Source of the DNA: Nepenthes gracilis
Taxonomy: Eukaryota > Streptophyta > Magnoliopsida > Caryophyllales > Nepenthaceae
Length of the DNA: 64,000 bases
NCBI GenBank assembly: GCA_033239525.1
Contig: BSYO01000030.1
Location: forward strand, 4,750,850-4,814,849
Reading direction: 5' to 3'
Shown here: piece by piece, positions 1-12,536 of the stretch
Layout: the number at the start of each line of letters is the position of its first letter
How positions within the stretch are numbered: position 1 is the stretch's first letter
Translations under genes and position numbers: made by a program
The notes under the pieces: generated by a model
Databases searched by the model: none
What the model saw: the letters and a program-made list of their open reading frames with translations, nothing else
What the model was told of the DNA's origin: nothing

Positions 1-938
1 ATTATATTTCAGAGGGTAGTATTTTGTGGCATACATTAGGATATTACTGTGAAAGCACGAATACTACCTTTGGACCACATGAGACATGGTGGCATATGTG
101 ATATGGCTATGTATATTGGGTTAAATGTATACTACTTACCACGGGGTGTTGAGTTGTGTTGATTGCGCCTTAGAATGTGGGAAGTATACACATTTCTTTC
201 TTCGTTCGATCATACCGTTAGTTAGTAAAGCCTACTGGCTCTGGTTTGCAGGTTTAAATGAACTTTCTATATATTTTAAAATCTAAATGAAGAATATGTA
301 AAATGAAAATGACAAATGATTTTCAAAAATGTATATATTCATGCTTCATGTTCAAGCATCGTTATTCTTCTCTTACATCCATTCTCTATTTTATTTTGTA
401 TATACTATTTATTACATTGATTGTATTATACTTGTTGAACATTTGACTCATCCTTACTTTTTTTTTCCTCCAGATGATCACGCCCTCATGCTTGATGAGG
501 CTGAGTAGAGCCTAGGAGTTGGATAGGTTATAGATCTTGAAGAAAAAACCTTGTGGACTTAGTATTGTGCTTTTGTATTTGGTGGAGCTTTTTGTATCAT
601 TATTTATGGTTTTGTATATTAATGTATGTATATGATGATGATGATATACTTGTAGTGTAGTCTTCGCTATGATTGATGGATGTTTGCGCTTCCGCAGGTC
701 ATTATGATTTTATTGTGGGTGCCTGGTGGCATCTTATCTGAGTCGACGTTGTAACCAGAGTTACGATGTCAGTGCCACGTGTTGAGTGTGGCTGTTTGGA
801 TCCTATATGTATGGTTGCCGAGATCTATTGTGATTGTATATTGTGCTGTACAGGTATTTTATATGGGTTTATATCAACCGATATCTGTTTTTCTACCGAA
901 ACTCTACCAGATTCGGTTAGAAAAGTTGATCTGTCACA
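1..938 (+). mobile_element. 5' LTR (3' part) of chromovirus element 1
   Basis: The last 938 bases of the 5' LTR; its start lies before the window. It aligns base for base with 4278-5215 (shared blocks include the 'agagggta' segment, the 'ctaccttt' segment and the conserved 'gtggcatctta' block). It ends in GTCACA at 933-938, directly followed by a primer-binding site. An acceptor-like CTCAT plus T-rich tract plus CAG lies at 447-473. ORFs read here (for example 766-1005) are not genes. Confidence 0.9.
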
Positions 939-940
939 GT

Positions 941-952
941 TGGTATTAGAGA
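941..952 (+). other. Primer-binding site, initiator Met tRNA type (element 1)
   Basis: TGGTATTAGAGA begins two bases after the LTR end. It is a one-mismatch version of TGGTATCAGAGA, found intact beside LTR C and LTR H in this window; that motif pairs with the 3' end of plant initiator Met tRNA. Confidence 0.85.
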
Positions 953-1194
953 TGAGATACTTTAAGCTTGATCTGAATCTTATGCGGGAGCCCAGGATAG
1001 TATAAGCTAGATAGAATAAGTAGAGATAGGCATAGGACGGTTAAAGTAGTTTGGGTAGTTTAGTTGTGCTAGTTGTCCTGCTAGGAACCGTTAGTTATGT
1101 TTAAATTGCGCAGAATTATCTTGTTCTAGCTAGTGTCTAATCTATAATCTAAATCATACCATTCTTCTTTTAGAATAATCATCGATAGCTGAGT

Positions 1195-2302
1195 ATGCCG
1201 CTAAGAAGGAGGTCTACGCTGGAGGTGGCCAGCCTCGCGATCGAGGGGTCGAGTACTTAAATTTGTTGGGTTGTATGGTGGACATTATTGAGCATATGGG
1301 GCAAAGGAATTTTTCTCTAGTGTCCGTTTCTACTTCGCCCCCGGTTTCTACCAATCCTAGACCATTAGCTTACGATCGATTCGTCGAGGAGCGAGTCTCT
1401 GAATTTCTGGGGGAGCCCAATCCGGTGAAAGAGGACATGTGGTTCCAAAGGCTGAAGAAGGTGTTCGTTGTGATTTGCTGCCCCGTGGAGGATTAGGTGT
1501 TGTTCGCCTCATACCGGTTGGAAGGTGAAGCCCACCACTGGTGGGAGATGAAAAGGAAGGCATTGGGTGTGCCAGAGTATGAGATCACTTGGGCCATGTT
1601 CGAGAACGCATTTATGAAAAAGTATTTTTTGTCTGCCCTCCGAGTGTAGGAGGAAGAATTTATTCGTCTAAGGTAAGGAAATAGGATGGCGGCTGAATAT
1701 GACGCAATGTTTATGGAGCTAGCTCAGTATACTCCGTATATGGTCGAAGATGAAGAGAGGAAGGCAAGGAAGTTCCTTGAGGGTTTGTGAGATGATGTTT
1801 GCAAACAATTGGCAACCTTGAAATCAACAATTTATGCGGACGTGTTGGATTGTGGATTGATCCTTGAGAAGGAGCTTACTAAAGAAGAATTTTATAAGAA
1901 GCGGTCGCTGAGTAAAAGTGGTGTTGGCGCTAGCTCAGTGCAAGTTCCGGGAGACTACCCAAGAGGATGAGACAACCAGATTCTGAGAAGAAGAGCAGCC
2001 GGACTGCATCATCCTCACAAACTTCAGTCGGTTTGTGTCAACACTGTGGAAAGATGCATGGGAATAAGCATTGTTATAAGAAGTTGGGTGTATGCTTTAA
2101 CTGTGGGCAATCGGGGCACAGAATCAAAGAGTGTCCTCATGTGGTGAAAGCCCTCTCCTCTAAGCTCGTCATTCAAGGAAAAGCTTTTGCGATATCTACA
2201 AGTGAAGTCAAGGCGTCTGATGATGTGGTGGAAGGTATTCTTTCTATCTGTGCTGCGCGCCCAACAGTCCGTCCGGCACCTCTGCCCGACACCTCCGCCT
2301 AA
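1195..2302 (+). pseudogene. gag: gag polyprotein remnant, Ty3/gypsy chromovirus (element 1)
   Basis: Broken capsid/nucleocapsid gene. The ATG at 1195 starts MPLRRRST, similar to the gag start of element H (59216). After a frameshift the frame reads GQPRDRGVEYLNLL, then the Retrotrans_gag core (VFVVICCPVED, HHWWEMKRKALGVPEYEITW, FENAFMKKYF) at about 1450-1640, with stops at about 1495, 1648 and 1789. The last 111 codons (1967-2302) are open and hold the nucleocapsid zinc region: a CQHCGKMHGNKHC pair followed by a proper CCHC knuckle CFNCGQSGHRIKEC. This two-part arrangement is usual in Tekay-type chromoviruses. Downstream protease is missing because a deletion begins at about 2300. Not functional. 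Confidence 0.9.
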
Positions 2303-2483
2303 TTTTTGACCTAAAATATATCTTTCCACATGCCTCGAGTCTAATTGTGATTAAATTAATTTAATACCTTGAGATTACCATCATTTAAAACCCAATTCAT
2401 ATTTTTGGATTAATATTTTGAGATTATAATGCCGGTTCTTAATTTCTTCAATTTCGGGTCCTCAGCCTTCGATCCACTTCCTC
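2303..2483 (+). other. Filler DNA at an internal deletion (element 1)
   Basis: About 180 bases of AT-rich, stop-rich sequence sit exactly where protease, reverse transcriptase, RNase H and most of integrase should be. The gag frame stops at 2302 and integrase coding resumes at 2484 (PLAEFAYNNSFQ). I recognise no pol sequence in it. It looks like filler copied in during repair of the break that removed pol; its source is unknown. Confidence 0.6.
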
Positions 2484-3158
2484 CCGTTGGCCGAGTTTGC
2501 TTACAATAATAGTTTTCAGGCAAGTATCGGTATGACTCATTTTGAGGCACTTTATGGTAGGAAATGTCAATCTCTCATCCATTGGGAGGAGATAGGAGAC
2601 AGGCATTTGTTGGGTCCTGATGTAATTGGAGAATTGTCGAAAACGATCACGGTGGTTTTTGAGAAGCTGAAGATGGCCTTGAGTCGGCAGAACAGTTATA
2701 CTGATTGGAGGAGATCTGAGCTTAGATTTGAGGTTGGAGATTTTGTTTTCCTCAAGGTGCCGCCGTGGAAAGGAGTATCCAGATTTAGTGTCAAGGGAAA
2801 GCTGAAGCCGCGGTTTATTGGACCCTTTGAGATCTTAGAGAGGGTTGGAGAAGTTGTGTATCGTTTGACATTCTCACCACGTTTGCCGAGGTGCACAATG
2901 TCTTCCATGTCTCGATGTTGAGGACGTATGTTCATGATCCAATGCACGTCATCGATTACGGCCCTTTGGTTATCAAGAAAGATTTATTATATTCGGAGGA
3001 GCCGATTAATATTTTAGATCAAAAGGACCAAATCCTGCGCTTGAAGGCCATTCCACCAATGAAACTTTTGTGAAGAATCACTCTTGTGAGGAGGCGACAT
3101 GGGAGAGGGAGGAGGAGATTTGGGACAAGTATCCCCATTTATTTTATGGTATGTTTTC
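2484..3158 (+). pseudogene. pol: Integrase C-terminal part with chromodomain (element 1)
   Basis: Only the end of pol survives. 2487-2921 reads the segment after the catalytic core (AEFAYNNSFQASIGM, FEALYGRKCQSLIHW), then the DNA-binding GPY/F module (KPRFIGPFEILERVGEVVYR). A frameshift near 2890 moves to VFHVSMLRTYVHDPMHVIDY and EEPINILDQKDQILRLKAIP, a type II chromodomain-like end. A second shift at about 3070 leads to CEEATWEREEEIWDKYPHLF, the usual C-terminus of this family. The catalytic D,D,E residues are absent because the core is deleted. The chromodomain places the element among chromoviruses (Tekay/Del-like). Confidence 0.88.
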
Positions 3159-3203
3159 TCGTTTAAGTGTTAAGATTCGTTAATTTCGAGGATGATATTT
3201 TCT

Positions 3204-3217
3204 AAGTGGGGGAGAGT
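3204..3217 (+). other. Polypurine tract (element 1)
   Basis: AAGTGGGGGAGAG ends next to the TG that opens the 3' LTR. The same tract occurs at 24155 (element 3) and 62544 (element H). Confidence 0.85.
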
Positions 3218-5215
3218 TGTGAAGTTTTGATTTTCTTAGCATCGTAGTTAGGAGATAATTAAGATTTTGTAATTAAAATTAGGCTTAATTGATGTGGGGA
3301 AATTAGGTTTTGGGAACATAGGAGAGATTGGCGAGGGCCGCTCGTTGGGTGCCCTTAGTAGCGCCGTGAGCGCATGAGTAGGCACTGGAAACTGAATCTG
3401 GTGTGCCTGCTGCATGCCGGCCCGCAAGATAAATAACCAGCGAGAGTTTCAATGGTCATTTTTCGGGATTTTCACATTGAAGAAAGAGAGCACGAAGAAG
3501 TAGAGAGAGAAGGAAGAATCCAAGGTTCTTGAGTCCGATTCCAAACTCGAGCTAGTTAGAGAATTTATAGATCGGGTTGAGGCAAGTGCACTCATACCCT
3601 TTTCTCTCATTTTCTTGCATGTTCATTTTGTTTTTTGGGTATCCTCGTTCCCTTACCGGATTAAGTTTATATTTTATATTATCAATGATCTTAGTATGTA
3701 AATTCTTCGATTCCAGGTTCAATTTGTGAGATTTGTATGTTTTCATACCCGAAAACCCTAACCCCACCCCTCTTCGAAATTACCTGATTTTCTTGTAATT
3801 TTTGTATGATTTGACTTTAGAAATTAAATACCTTAGCTTTATGAACGTGGGTATCTTGATTTTTTGGTATTTGTTGACATATATTATTATATGTTAATTT
3901 TAGGTAAATAGAAAACATTATCAGATATGACTCGGGATACTTATACGCATGTATATTAACTATATTATCTTGTATGTATTCCGAAAATTATGTTATATGC
4001 ATTTGTGAAGAAAAATTATTGTCTGGAAGCTCTAAAGTTGTATTTGGTTCTCAGTAGTATGAATTTTGGTTTTCTCCATGCTTTATATCGATTATGCATG
4101 TAGTTTAAGTCATGAGAAAATGTAAACTTTTAAGTATTATGCATATTATGAGAAGTATAAGAAGAAAATTTCATGATGTGTTATATTAATGAATCGTTTT
4201 CTTGGAGGGAGAATAATATTTATGAACGAATATGGAATTTTCCTAAGAATATGAAAATGTAAATTGGACCAAGGATTATGTTTTAGAGGGTAATATTCCC
4301 TACCATATCTTAAGATATTTCTGTTAAAGCACGAGGACTACCTTTGGGCCACGGGGGATCTTGTGGCATATGTGATACGGCCTCGTATTTTGGGTTAAAA
4401 GTATACCGCTCACCACTGGGTATTAAACTATGTGTGTTGCGCCTTAGAATAGGTGGAAGCATATACATTCCTTTCCTCGTTTAACCGCACCGTTAGTTGG
4501 TAAGATCTACTAACCCTGATCCGTAAGTTTCAATGGACTTTCTGCATGTTTTGAAATCTAATGGAAGAATAAGTAAAATGAAAAGAAAAAATGATTTCTG
4601 AAAATATATTTATTAATACTTCATGTTCATATATCGTTATTCTGCTCTTACATTCCTTCTCTATTTTATTTTGTATATACTATTTATTGTCTTGATTGTA
4701 TTGTACTTGTTGAGCATTTGGTTCACTTTTGTTATTTTCTTTCCTCCAAATGAGTACGCCCTTATACCTGATGAGGTCGAGTAGAGCCTAGGAGTTAGAT
4801 AGGTTGCAGAATCTTGAAGAAAAGCCTTGTGGACTTAGTATTGTGATTTTGTATCTGGGGGAGCCTTTTGTATCATTATTAATGGTTTTGTATATTGATG
4901 TATGTATATAATGATGATGATATACTTGTAGTATAGTCTCTACTATGATTGATGGATGTTTGTGCTTCCACAGGTTTTTATGGTTTTATTTTGGGTACCT
5001 AGTGGCATCTTATCTGAACCAGTATTGTAACCAGAGTTATGACATTGGTACCACGTGTTGGGTGTGGCTATTTGGAACCTGATGTATGATTGTCGAGATC
5101 TATTGTGGTTGTATATTGTGCTCTATAGGTATTTTGTACAGGTTTGTATTAGCTCGATGATCTTTCTTCTACCAAAACTTTGTCAGATTTTGGTTAGAAA
5201 AGTCGGTCCGTCACA
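3218..5215 (+). mobile_element. 3' LTR of element 1 (family A, about 2.0 kb)
   Basis: Begins TGTGAAG after the polypurine tract and ends GTCACA at 5215. Landmarks: a TATA-like GATAAATAA at 3429; donor-like GAG|GCAAGT with the junction at 3581/3582; CTCG/ACTC motif and T-rich tract before a CAA (acceptor G lost) at about 4748. The 938 bases present in the 5' LTR match throughout. The right flank is 5216-5220 (atact); the left flank is outside the window, so the target duplication cannot be checked. Confidence 0.92.
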
Positions 5216-6785
5216 ATACTGACTACCCCAACCATGACTCAATTCTTTGGTTGCTCTTGTCTATCTTCATCTGCTCTCCCGGGAGCCTGCCCCGAGTTTT
5301 GTAGGAGTTTGGTGAGGTGTCCTCTATGAACCAGGTCATTTATCTCCTTCTACAGCATTTGGTAGTCCTTAGTATTGCAACCCAGAGATCGATGGTAGTG
5401 ACAGTATTTTGACTGGCCTCCTCCCTATAAGTTTTTCAGTACCTTCGGCCATTTCAAGAACTTCTCGTCCTAGATTTATATTAGGATGTTATTGTGAGTT
5501 TCATTCAGGGGATCAGACTCGAGGGCCTGAATTCTTGACGGACGCTAAGCTCAGTTCATGGTTGCTTCCGAGGCTCCAAGGAATGGTTTCGGTCTCCATT
5601 CCTTTTATTCTCGCTAGTTGGTCCCTCAGGAGGTTTGTCCGCACACTTGGGGCATTTTGCCTCGTTTTCCTCCTTGGCTGCTATGTAGGTACGGGCTATA
5701 GTTTTAGCTTTTCTAAAGATTTGAGGGCGTTCATGAGCCTTGTGTTTGAAGAACTTGCCGGTCTCCAGCATGGCGATGAATACGTTCAGCTTGGATATCT
5801 TGCAAGTTTCGACGGTGAACCGGGTCAGGAAGTGCTTCAAGCCCTTGTCTCACTTTTGTCGGAGGCGAATGAGGTGTCATGGCTGCTTCTCTTCTCTTTG
5901 GCTGGAGGTGAATTGGGATAAGAAGTAGTCAGCAAACTCCTCGAGTGACTGAATCGAGTTCAGTAGGAGACTATAGAACCATGTGTGGGCATCCCGCATT
6001 AGGTTCAGAGGGAAGCATTAACACATGGTAGCCTCACTAGGCCCTGAAAGGTTAGTAAAGTATATAAATGGTCTAGGTGATCCATGGGGTTGGTGCTCCC
6101 GTTGTCAGCCTCCAAGTCGGCATTTTGAACTTGAGACAGAGTGGCTACGTCCTAATCTCATAGTGAATAGTGATCTCCTCAGATCAATGAACTGTCGGCT
6201 AGTATCTCCTTTGAACACGTGCTACCAAATTTTTTCTACTTTCTCCTCCATCCGTGGGGAGGACGTGTTCCTCTTGGTGTTGAGGAAGGCCCTCAGCTCT
6301 GAATGGTCTGGAGCAGGATGTGGATCTTGGCGACTGCCAACCCCTGGCGGTTGTAAACTATAAGAAGCTTCTCCTTGGGTTGTGGGTCTCGTGTCACAGT
6401 GGGAGTAGCATGGGTTTTGTCGCTCTGGGTTTTCCTCTCATGTCTTACGGCTTGGACGGCCCCTCAATTGCATCTGGGCCCTGGTGCTTTTGGCCGCCTG
6501 GGCCTTAGCATTGTCAGGTTGTGGGGTCTTCTCGGCTAGGTTCTCTGTCCCTGACTTCTTCATTTTGAGGTAGAAACTTGAGTGATGGGGGGATGGGCAC
6601 CCAACTACTGTTTGTCCATACGGGCTCACATTGCTCTGAGCATCTTGTGCATGTCTCCCATCTTGGTGGCAAGCACGCGCATGTTAGGTTCGAGTCACTT
6701 GCCTGTATGGTTACCAATAGAGGGGTCGTCGCCTTGGGCGGTGGTGTCCCTAACTAGCACACTAGCTTGTGCTCTAGTGTTGACC
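5216..6785 (-). pseudogene. gag: gag remnant of a Tat-like Ty3/gypsy element (T)
   Basis: Minus-strand gag with several frameshifts and stops. The start at 6785 reads MVNTRAQASVLV. Further in, MDHLDHLYTLLTFQG (about 6080) and HFLTRFTVETCKISKLN with IFRKAKTIARTYIAAKEE (5556-5840) match the capsid of Tat/Ogre-type elements. Near the truncated end KYCHYHRSLGCNTKDY and DLVHRGHLTKLL (about 5330-5412) correspond to the diagnostic Tat gag block that usually reads YC.YHRDHGH.TEDC...RRGHL. The His and Asp pattern is partly lost (SLGCN). The gene is cut at 5216 by element 1, whose 3' LTR abuts it. ORFs on the plus strand here are antisense shadows. Confidence 0.85.
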
Positions 6786-6840
6786 ATCCTTTTGTTGTAA
6801 ATGTGAGTGTGGTAGTTAGTAGTTAGACTTTTTAAGTCAT

Positions 6841-6859
6841 TCCCACATATGATGCCAAT
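6841..6859 (-). other. Primer-binding site of Tat-like element T
   Basis: On the minus strand ATTGGCATCATATGTGGGA is a degenerate form of TTGGCGCCGTCTGTGGGAA, the primer site I recall beside Tat-group LTRs. It lies between the LTR end (6862) and the gag start (6785). Confidence 0.65.
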
Positions 6860-6861
6860 AA

Positions 6862-7991
6862 TGTGTCATGGGATCCTATTTGTTGTACGATTAGGAAGCA
6901 ACCTAATCTTCCATGTCGGGTCGAATTGAGGCGGGTCCAGTCTCCGTCTCTAAAAACCTTGGTTGTGTACAATACAACTAAAAATAAGAGGTCAAAGGAT
7001 TAGCAAGATTTACTCACTGGTTTATTATCCGATGCTAAAGTTATAAATCTTTTTCAGGGAATAGAAAGATGAAAAGAGGATACTACATGTGATGATGCAT
7101 GGGTGACAGGGAGAAGAGTGAGAATGGAGGGCCTGGTTCTAGAGATTGCGCTCGACGGGGATCAGATTAGGGGTGGAGGGGATAGCTCCGATAGTGCGCT
7201 CAATTGGGAGAGGCTTGAAGAATGGCAAAGGGTTAGGCTTCGGTGGTGCGCTTGAGGTGGATTGGCTTGGAGAATGGCAAAGGGTTAGGCTCCAGTGGTG
7301 TGCTCGACGGGCAGTGTTTTGGAGAATTAGAGAGTGAGTGAGGAGAGAGAGTTAGGGTTGCCGATTGTTGGACGGAGGTCTTGAAGGATGCTTGTCGGCG
7401 GGATTTGTTCTCTTAGGATGCTCTTGAGCTGAAGTCGTCTCTCCTTGGGCGTTCTTGAGTTGTAGTTCCCCCCTTTTCACTGGTTAAAGTGAAGGGTATT
7501 TGTAATATTGGTGTCGATGCGACTCTGGTGCTAAAGCTTATAATAGGTGTCTCAATGGGGTTCGCCGGCCTATCCCGGTGATCGTCGAGGCCACTGTGTT
7601 AGTTGTCATTCTGCGATGGCAGTGTGACCGTGGGTTGTCTTGGCCGACATTTGCGAGACTGTTTCGACGGGTGATTTGTTGGGCTACTGCAGGCTGGCTA
7701 GCGTGGCAGTCCCCTCTGAGAGTTAACTTTTCCTTCCAAAGGAAGGTGCTTGCTATGTCGATGCCTTGCAGGCTAGATTGTTGCCGCTGAGTTGGAAGGT
7801 TTCCACACAGTGATTGGTTGAACCATATGGGGCTACCTGTTTGGTCTATCTGGTCTCTACCTTCATCGGCTGAGTATATGTTAGCCACGGTTGGGCCTAG
7901 CGCGTGACCTTCTGGGCTTCACTCCTTGTTGGGTTTCACTATTGGATGGGACTTGACTTTGGATCGGTTCATGGTATAACAGAACCCATCA
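6862..7991 (-). mobile_element. 5' LTR of Tat-like element T (about 1.1 kb)
   Basis: On the minus strand the LTR opens TGATGGGTTCTGTTATACC at 7991 and closes ...GACACA at 6862, next to the primer site. The opening matches the LTR start at 45111 (TGATGGGTCTAATAATCC), and both continue with a similar ACCCA(A/G)CAAG...AAGG(T) block. It contains a 52-bp tandem repeat at 7214-7330. Long open frames on either strand (7146-7337, 7538-7888) are chance GC-rich frames. Confidence 0.7.
7214..7330 (-). repeat. 52-bp tandem repeat, about 2.2 copies, in LTR T
   Basis: Unit starts at 7214, 7266 and 7318, each with CTTG(A/G)AGAATGGCAAAG or its truncation. It lies in the transcribed half of the LTR. Confidence 0.7.
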
Positions 7992-10900
7992 AACTTTATC
8001 AAACGTTTGAGTATGTAACTTTACCTAGATAAATACTCCACAGGATTGTCCAAAAATATACTAGAAAAAATATACTAGAATGAATTAACCTCGTAACTAT
8101 AGTCTAAATATCAAATCACCTTAAATTATCTATATCAACTGAGTTAATATGCGTGGGTTATAGAAAATGAACTTTTGCAGAGCAATTCCACACGGGGACA
8201 GTCACCTTCTCTTGGTTAAATTATTGAGATTTGATATCGAGAAAATAGCATTTAGACTCTCAAATACCTAAAGTGGGTGAATAGGCATTTCTTTGTAAAA
8301 ATATTAACTAAAAATCTGTAACTTCAGTACACATAAAAAAACTACATATTTAAATACTTGACTATATACCGTTATCATTTATATGTATATAATGAAAAGT
8401 AAAATATATAAATACAGATAACACAATATTTGGTGTCGAAGAAAAACTTATAAACAACTAATTCATTGAAAAATTCTTTGGGTTTTGAGTCAAAAACTAA
8501 AAATCCTATAACACCTAATTTTTTAATTTATATTTATAATGTTATAATTATTATATATTAAATTAACATAGAAAATAATTGTATCATAGAAATTTTGAAA
8601 AAAAATGAGTTTGGAGGAAGCAAGTTCAACCATGATGGATGTAAGTGCAGTGCATACGTGCATTTTTTGTAGAAGCTCTGTGCACAATGTGTATAATGGC
8701 ACGTTTATGCATAAGTTAAGCAGAATGTTCTTATTTGAAGAGCGTATATGGGGCCCTCATATGTTGTTTGAAAAATATAGGTCACACCTGAGGCGCATCT
8801 CATTTGTTGCTCGTGCATGCTTGTGCTTGGACATGACATTCAATGTGTGCTTGATCGGTGCTCTTGTGTTGATTTGGGTATAAAAGAATTCCTTCACCTG
8901 ATTTTAGACATTTGCATGGAAAAAAGGAAGAAAAGAGAGAAAAAGATGGGAAGAAGAGAACAAAACAGGAAGAGAAGGAGAAAAATATTAAATTTAACAA
9001 ATTTTTTGAGTTAATACAAATATATCTAAATTTATTCTTTAATTTATTATTAAATTTTTGATTTTTATTTTGATTTTTGTTTGAATATATATGCATATTA
9101 CCCTTTGCACATCCTTTCTAAATATTATTGCTTGCATTTATTGAATATTTCAAGTGTGGGGTTTTAATAAATATTTAGAGATTTTATTTATTTTTATTAA
9201 ATATTTAAATATTTTATTTATTTTTATTGAATATTGTGGTGTTCTAAATATTTATATTCTTATATTGAGATATTGTAAAAAAATTATAAAGCATTTAAGG
9301 ATTAGACATTATATATAATTTTCATACAAGTACTTGACAAGGACTCTACATTGTGTTATGGATAGAAATTGTACTTATTCCCAATTTGAAAAAAATTTAT
9401 ATATATATTATAGAGCTTCCCGTTTGACAAAATAAAAATAGATATATTTTAAATAGTTTATAATCGGACAAATTTTAACATACTATGTACACTTGAAAGT
9501 GCATCTATCACCAATGGGTGAAAAAAGTGATGCATGGCCAATTCTATAGGGTAATGTAGATGGCCAAATACTTGTCTTAAATAGTATGGTATTTATCTAA
9601 AACTATTAAAAATAAAAGTAGCACATTCTTTAAATTTATCCTTTGATTAGTCAGTGTGTAAATTATATATATCCTTGGTTTTTAAGTTTTTATATATTTT
9701 GATCTTCTTAAATTTTCACATGCTTTTGATATGGTTATTTGGTTTTCATATTTTTAGAGATGTATTTATATGTTTTGATTTTTTTAATATTTTTGTATAA
9801 TTTGCATACTTTGGATACGTATGCATGTGTGTATGCATATATATTATTGAGCAGTTTATATGAAATTATGGTTTGAACATATTTAACAGAAAGTGAACAT
9901 TTCAGATACTGCATATAATTTGTAATTTTCTATCCTTTCATCTAATTTACTTATGTATATTTTTATGTTATATATACATATATATTGTTGAGCGTTAGAT
10001 TTATATTTATAAATATTTTTAAAACCCTTTCAACTCAGTGGGTAATAAATTCTTATAGGACTTAGATGAAATATTATTGAAGGCTTTTGTTTAGTTTTAT
10101 TAGTAATATTATGGATTGTTTAGGTTTTATGCACTATATTAGGGTCGTATTTTAGGCCAGTGTCTCTAATAAAATTATATATAGTTTTTCACTATTATTT
10201 ATTCGATATTTTGACTAGGTACTTTTTCTTATAATAATTTATAAATTAAGCATGTATAGCAACGTTTCAAGGCCAGATGGGAATAGTTTGACCATTGATA
10301 TGACTACTGTGATTCAATATAATTATAATGTTTGATGGATTAGTAAGGAATATTTGACCCAATTTGGTTATGAAATTGCAATTATTATTATGGATAAGTA
10401 TTTGATATTATTATTATCATATGCTATTATTGGGGTGTGACAAATTCATTATATGAGAAGAATCAACTTATATACAAATAAAAAAACGTGGTAGACCTTC
10501 TAGTTAACTAACTTCAGACACGTGACTATTTATGATTCTCCTTAAATCTACACATCTACTGTAACATCTACGTATTTTGAACTCGGGCTACGATATCTTC
10601 TTACTAAAATCTTTAATTATAGAAATAATAATAAAGATGAAATCTTCTGAAGCCTAAAAATCTGAAAGAGGCTTGGACTAATTATTTGAAGACCTATGAT
10701 CAATTCGGTTTGTGGAGACACTTGGAGGGTAATTTATTTTTTTTAATAGTAATAGATGTTATTTTCAATATATTATTTTATTAATTAAAATTTATTATGA
10801 ATATATTAAATATATTTTGGTATAATTATAAGTTAATAATTAATTAAATTAATCTGTTGAAATAAGAAATTGAAAGTGGCAAAACCTAGGAAACCCTAGT

Positions 10901-11690
10901 TGGATAAAACCCTAAAATGCCCCTAAACTTTAGCTATAGAGTGCGTTGTTTTTCCCTTCTTTCTGGTCTCCACCCTTTTGTGTTAGCTGTATATTTTAAA
11001 GTAGGAGAGGATTTTTAATTGTAAAAAATTTTGGATTACGACTGGCTCTAATTTGGAAGCTTAAAACCCTAGTTTTTCCCATCATTTTATTAAGGAGCCA
11101 CACATCCCCCTTAAGCCTCCTAACTTGATTATCCTTGATATTTTTCAGTTAGTTAAAGAGGAAAGAAGAGAATGAATCAGCCACCTTGCTTCTTGAACCG
11201 TGAGAGTGGAAGATCAAGGGTGAATCCTTGGTGGTCTAGCTACCCTTTGTGTCATGCTACTTTTAGTATAATGTCTAATTTTTATTTAAAATTTATAATA
11301 TCATTATAATAATTTTAGATCAATTTAAAAATATTGTATCATGAAAATCTTAAAAAAAATTAGATTATTTAGAATTAAATTCAGCGTTTGACGGGCACGT
11401 ATTCCACACTTGTAGATATTTGACTTAGTAATGGGGCACCTAATGAGCATTTATAGATATTTGAGTTTGTGTTGGCGTTCATGCAAATTTTAGACAATGT
11501 GGGTGGCAGATGATGTGCGCCTATTGCAGTGCTCATGCGCGGTTGAGGCATAATACTGGTACATGAGATACACTTGATGCGGTATTTGTGTGCACCAGAG
11601 GTTCTGAGTGTAAGTTATTTAATGAGATAAAAAATTTAATTCTTAGGACTTTTATTATTATATTTCTTCACTAATCAATCATATAAATAA
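7992..11690. other. AT-rich, unassigned intergenic or old repeat DNA
   Basis: No coding frame I trust. A TATA-like 'tataaaag' at 8880 follows a segment (8605-8880) rich in 'gtgc/tgca' and precedes a purine run; this could be an old LTR promoter but has no recognisable ends. 10890-11110 contains several AAACCCTA motifs and C/T-rich leader-like sequence. 10430-10442 holds an isolated 'ggtgtgaca'. Nothing here could be tied to a family seen elsewhere in the window. Confidence 0.5.
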
Positions 11691-11699
11691 GTGTATATA

Positions 11700-12500
11700 T
11701 ATCTGGATCCATTATCGTCAATCCTTTGTGCAACACCATAATTATTCTTGTCTCGAACAATCAGAAAATGATTTTTTTATCTTCTCCTTTTAGTTTATAG
11801 AAACTTATATAAACTTGCACATCCCAAAATGATGACCAAGGATTCCCTTTTATAGAGGGAGAGAGAACCATTTTTAAATTATCTCAATATTCATTCTTTC
11901 GCTCAGAAGATACGTTTTGAATAGATATAATCGTTAAGAAGTGATCTCATTTCGCTCAATAGGTATGCCTTAAAAGATATATTTATTCACTAAAGAACAT
12001 ATCTATTTGGATTAATATATTCTTTCCATCAATATATACGTCTTAAATGAACGTGTCTTTAAGAAAATTTTTTTTAATATATATAAACTAATATGATCGT
12101 ATTTATTTAATTAATTCAATAAATTAATAATTCATATGTTTCGTCATGCGGGACATATTTTTAATATTTTTTCACTTGACCTATATAATAATATTTATCA
12201 AAATTAATTAAAATAAATTTTAAACGTGCAATATTGCAATCCTCTAATAGTATATATATTATAATACTGTAATCAGGTAATCAACAAATATAAGTCATGG
12301 TAGTTCCTTATTATTATACAATATAGTTCCTTTCATATACCATAATACCTATAAATTACATTATTAAATCTTTAATGAGAAATATTATACGGTCCAATAA
12401 TAATATTTTAGTGAGAGACTCTTTCAATTATCATTAATCTAAAACTTTACGTTTAAACAATATGAAATAACTAGGAGACATCAGAAATATATTATGTGAG
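11700..12500 (-). mobile_element. Probable 3' LTR of the Ty1/copia element
   Basis: The region follows the end of copia pol on the minus strand. A clear minus-strand TATA box (CTCTATAAAAGG, about 11848-11860) supports LTR identity. I could not find a clean polypurine tract or TG...CA ends, so the limits are approximate. Confidence 0.4.
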
Positions 12501-12536
12501 ATCTCAAATGTCAATAGTAATTACATTACATCATTG

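Noticed and set aside
5409..5921. 170-codon plus-strand ORF
   Set aside because: Antisense of the Tat-like gag, whose conserved motifs are on the minus strand.
8605..8883. 92-codon ORF starting MSLEEASS
   Set aside because: No recognisable domain, isolated in AT-rich DNA and overlapping a TATA-like and purine run; more likely part of an old LTR.
10880..11070. AAACCCTA motifs as a telomere-like tract or ribosomal gene promoter
   Set aside because: Only scattered single copies; no tandem telomere repeat and no downstream gene.
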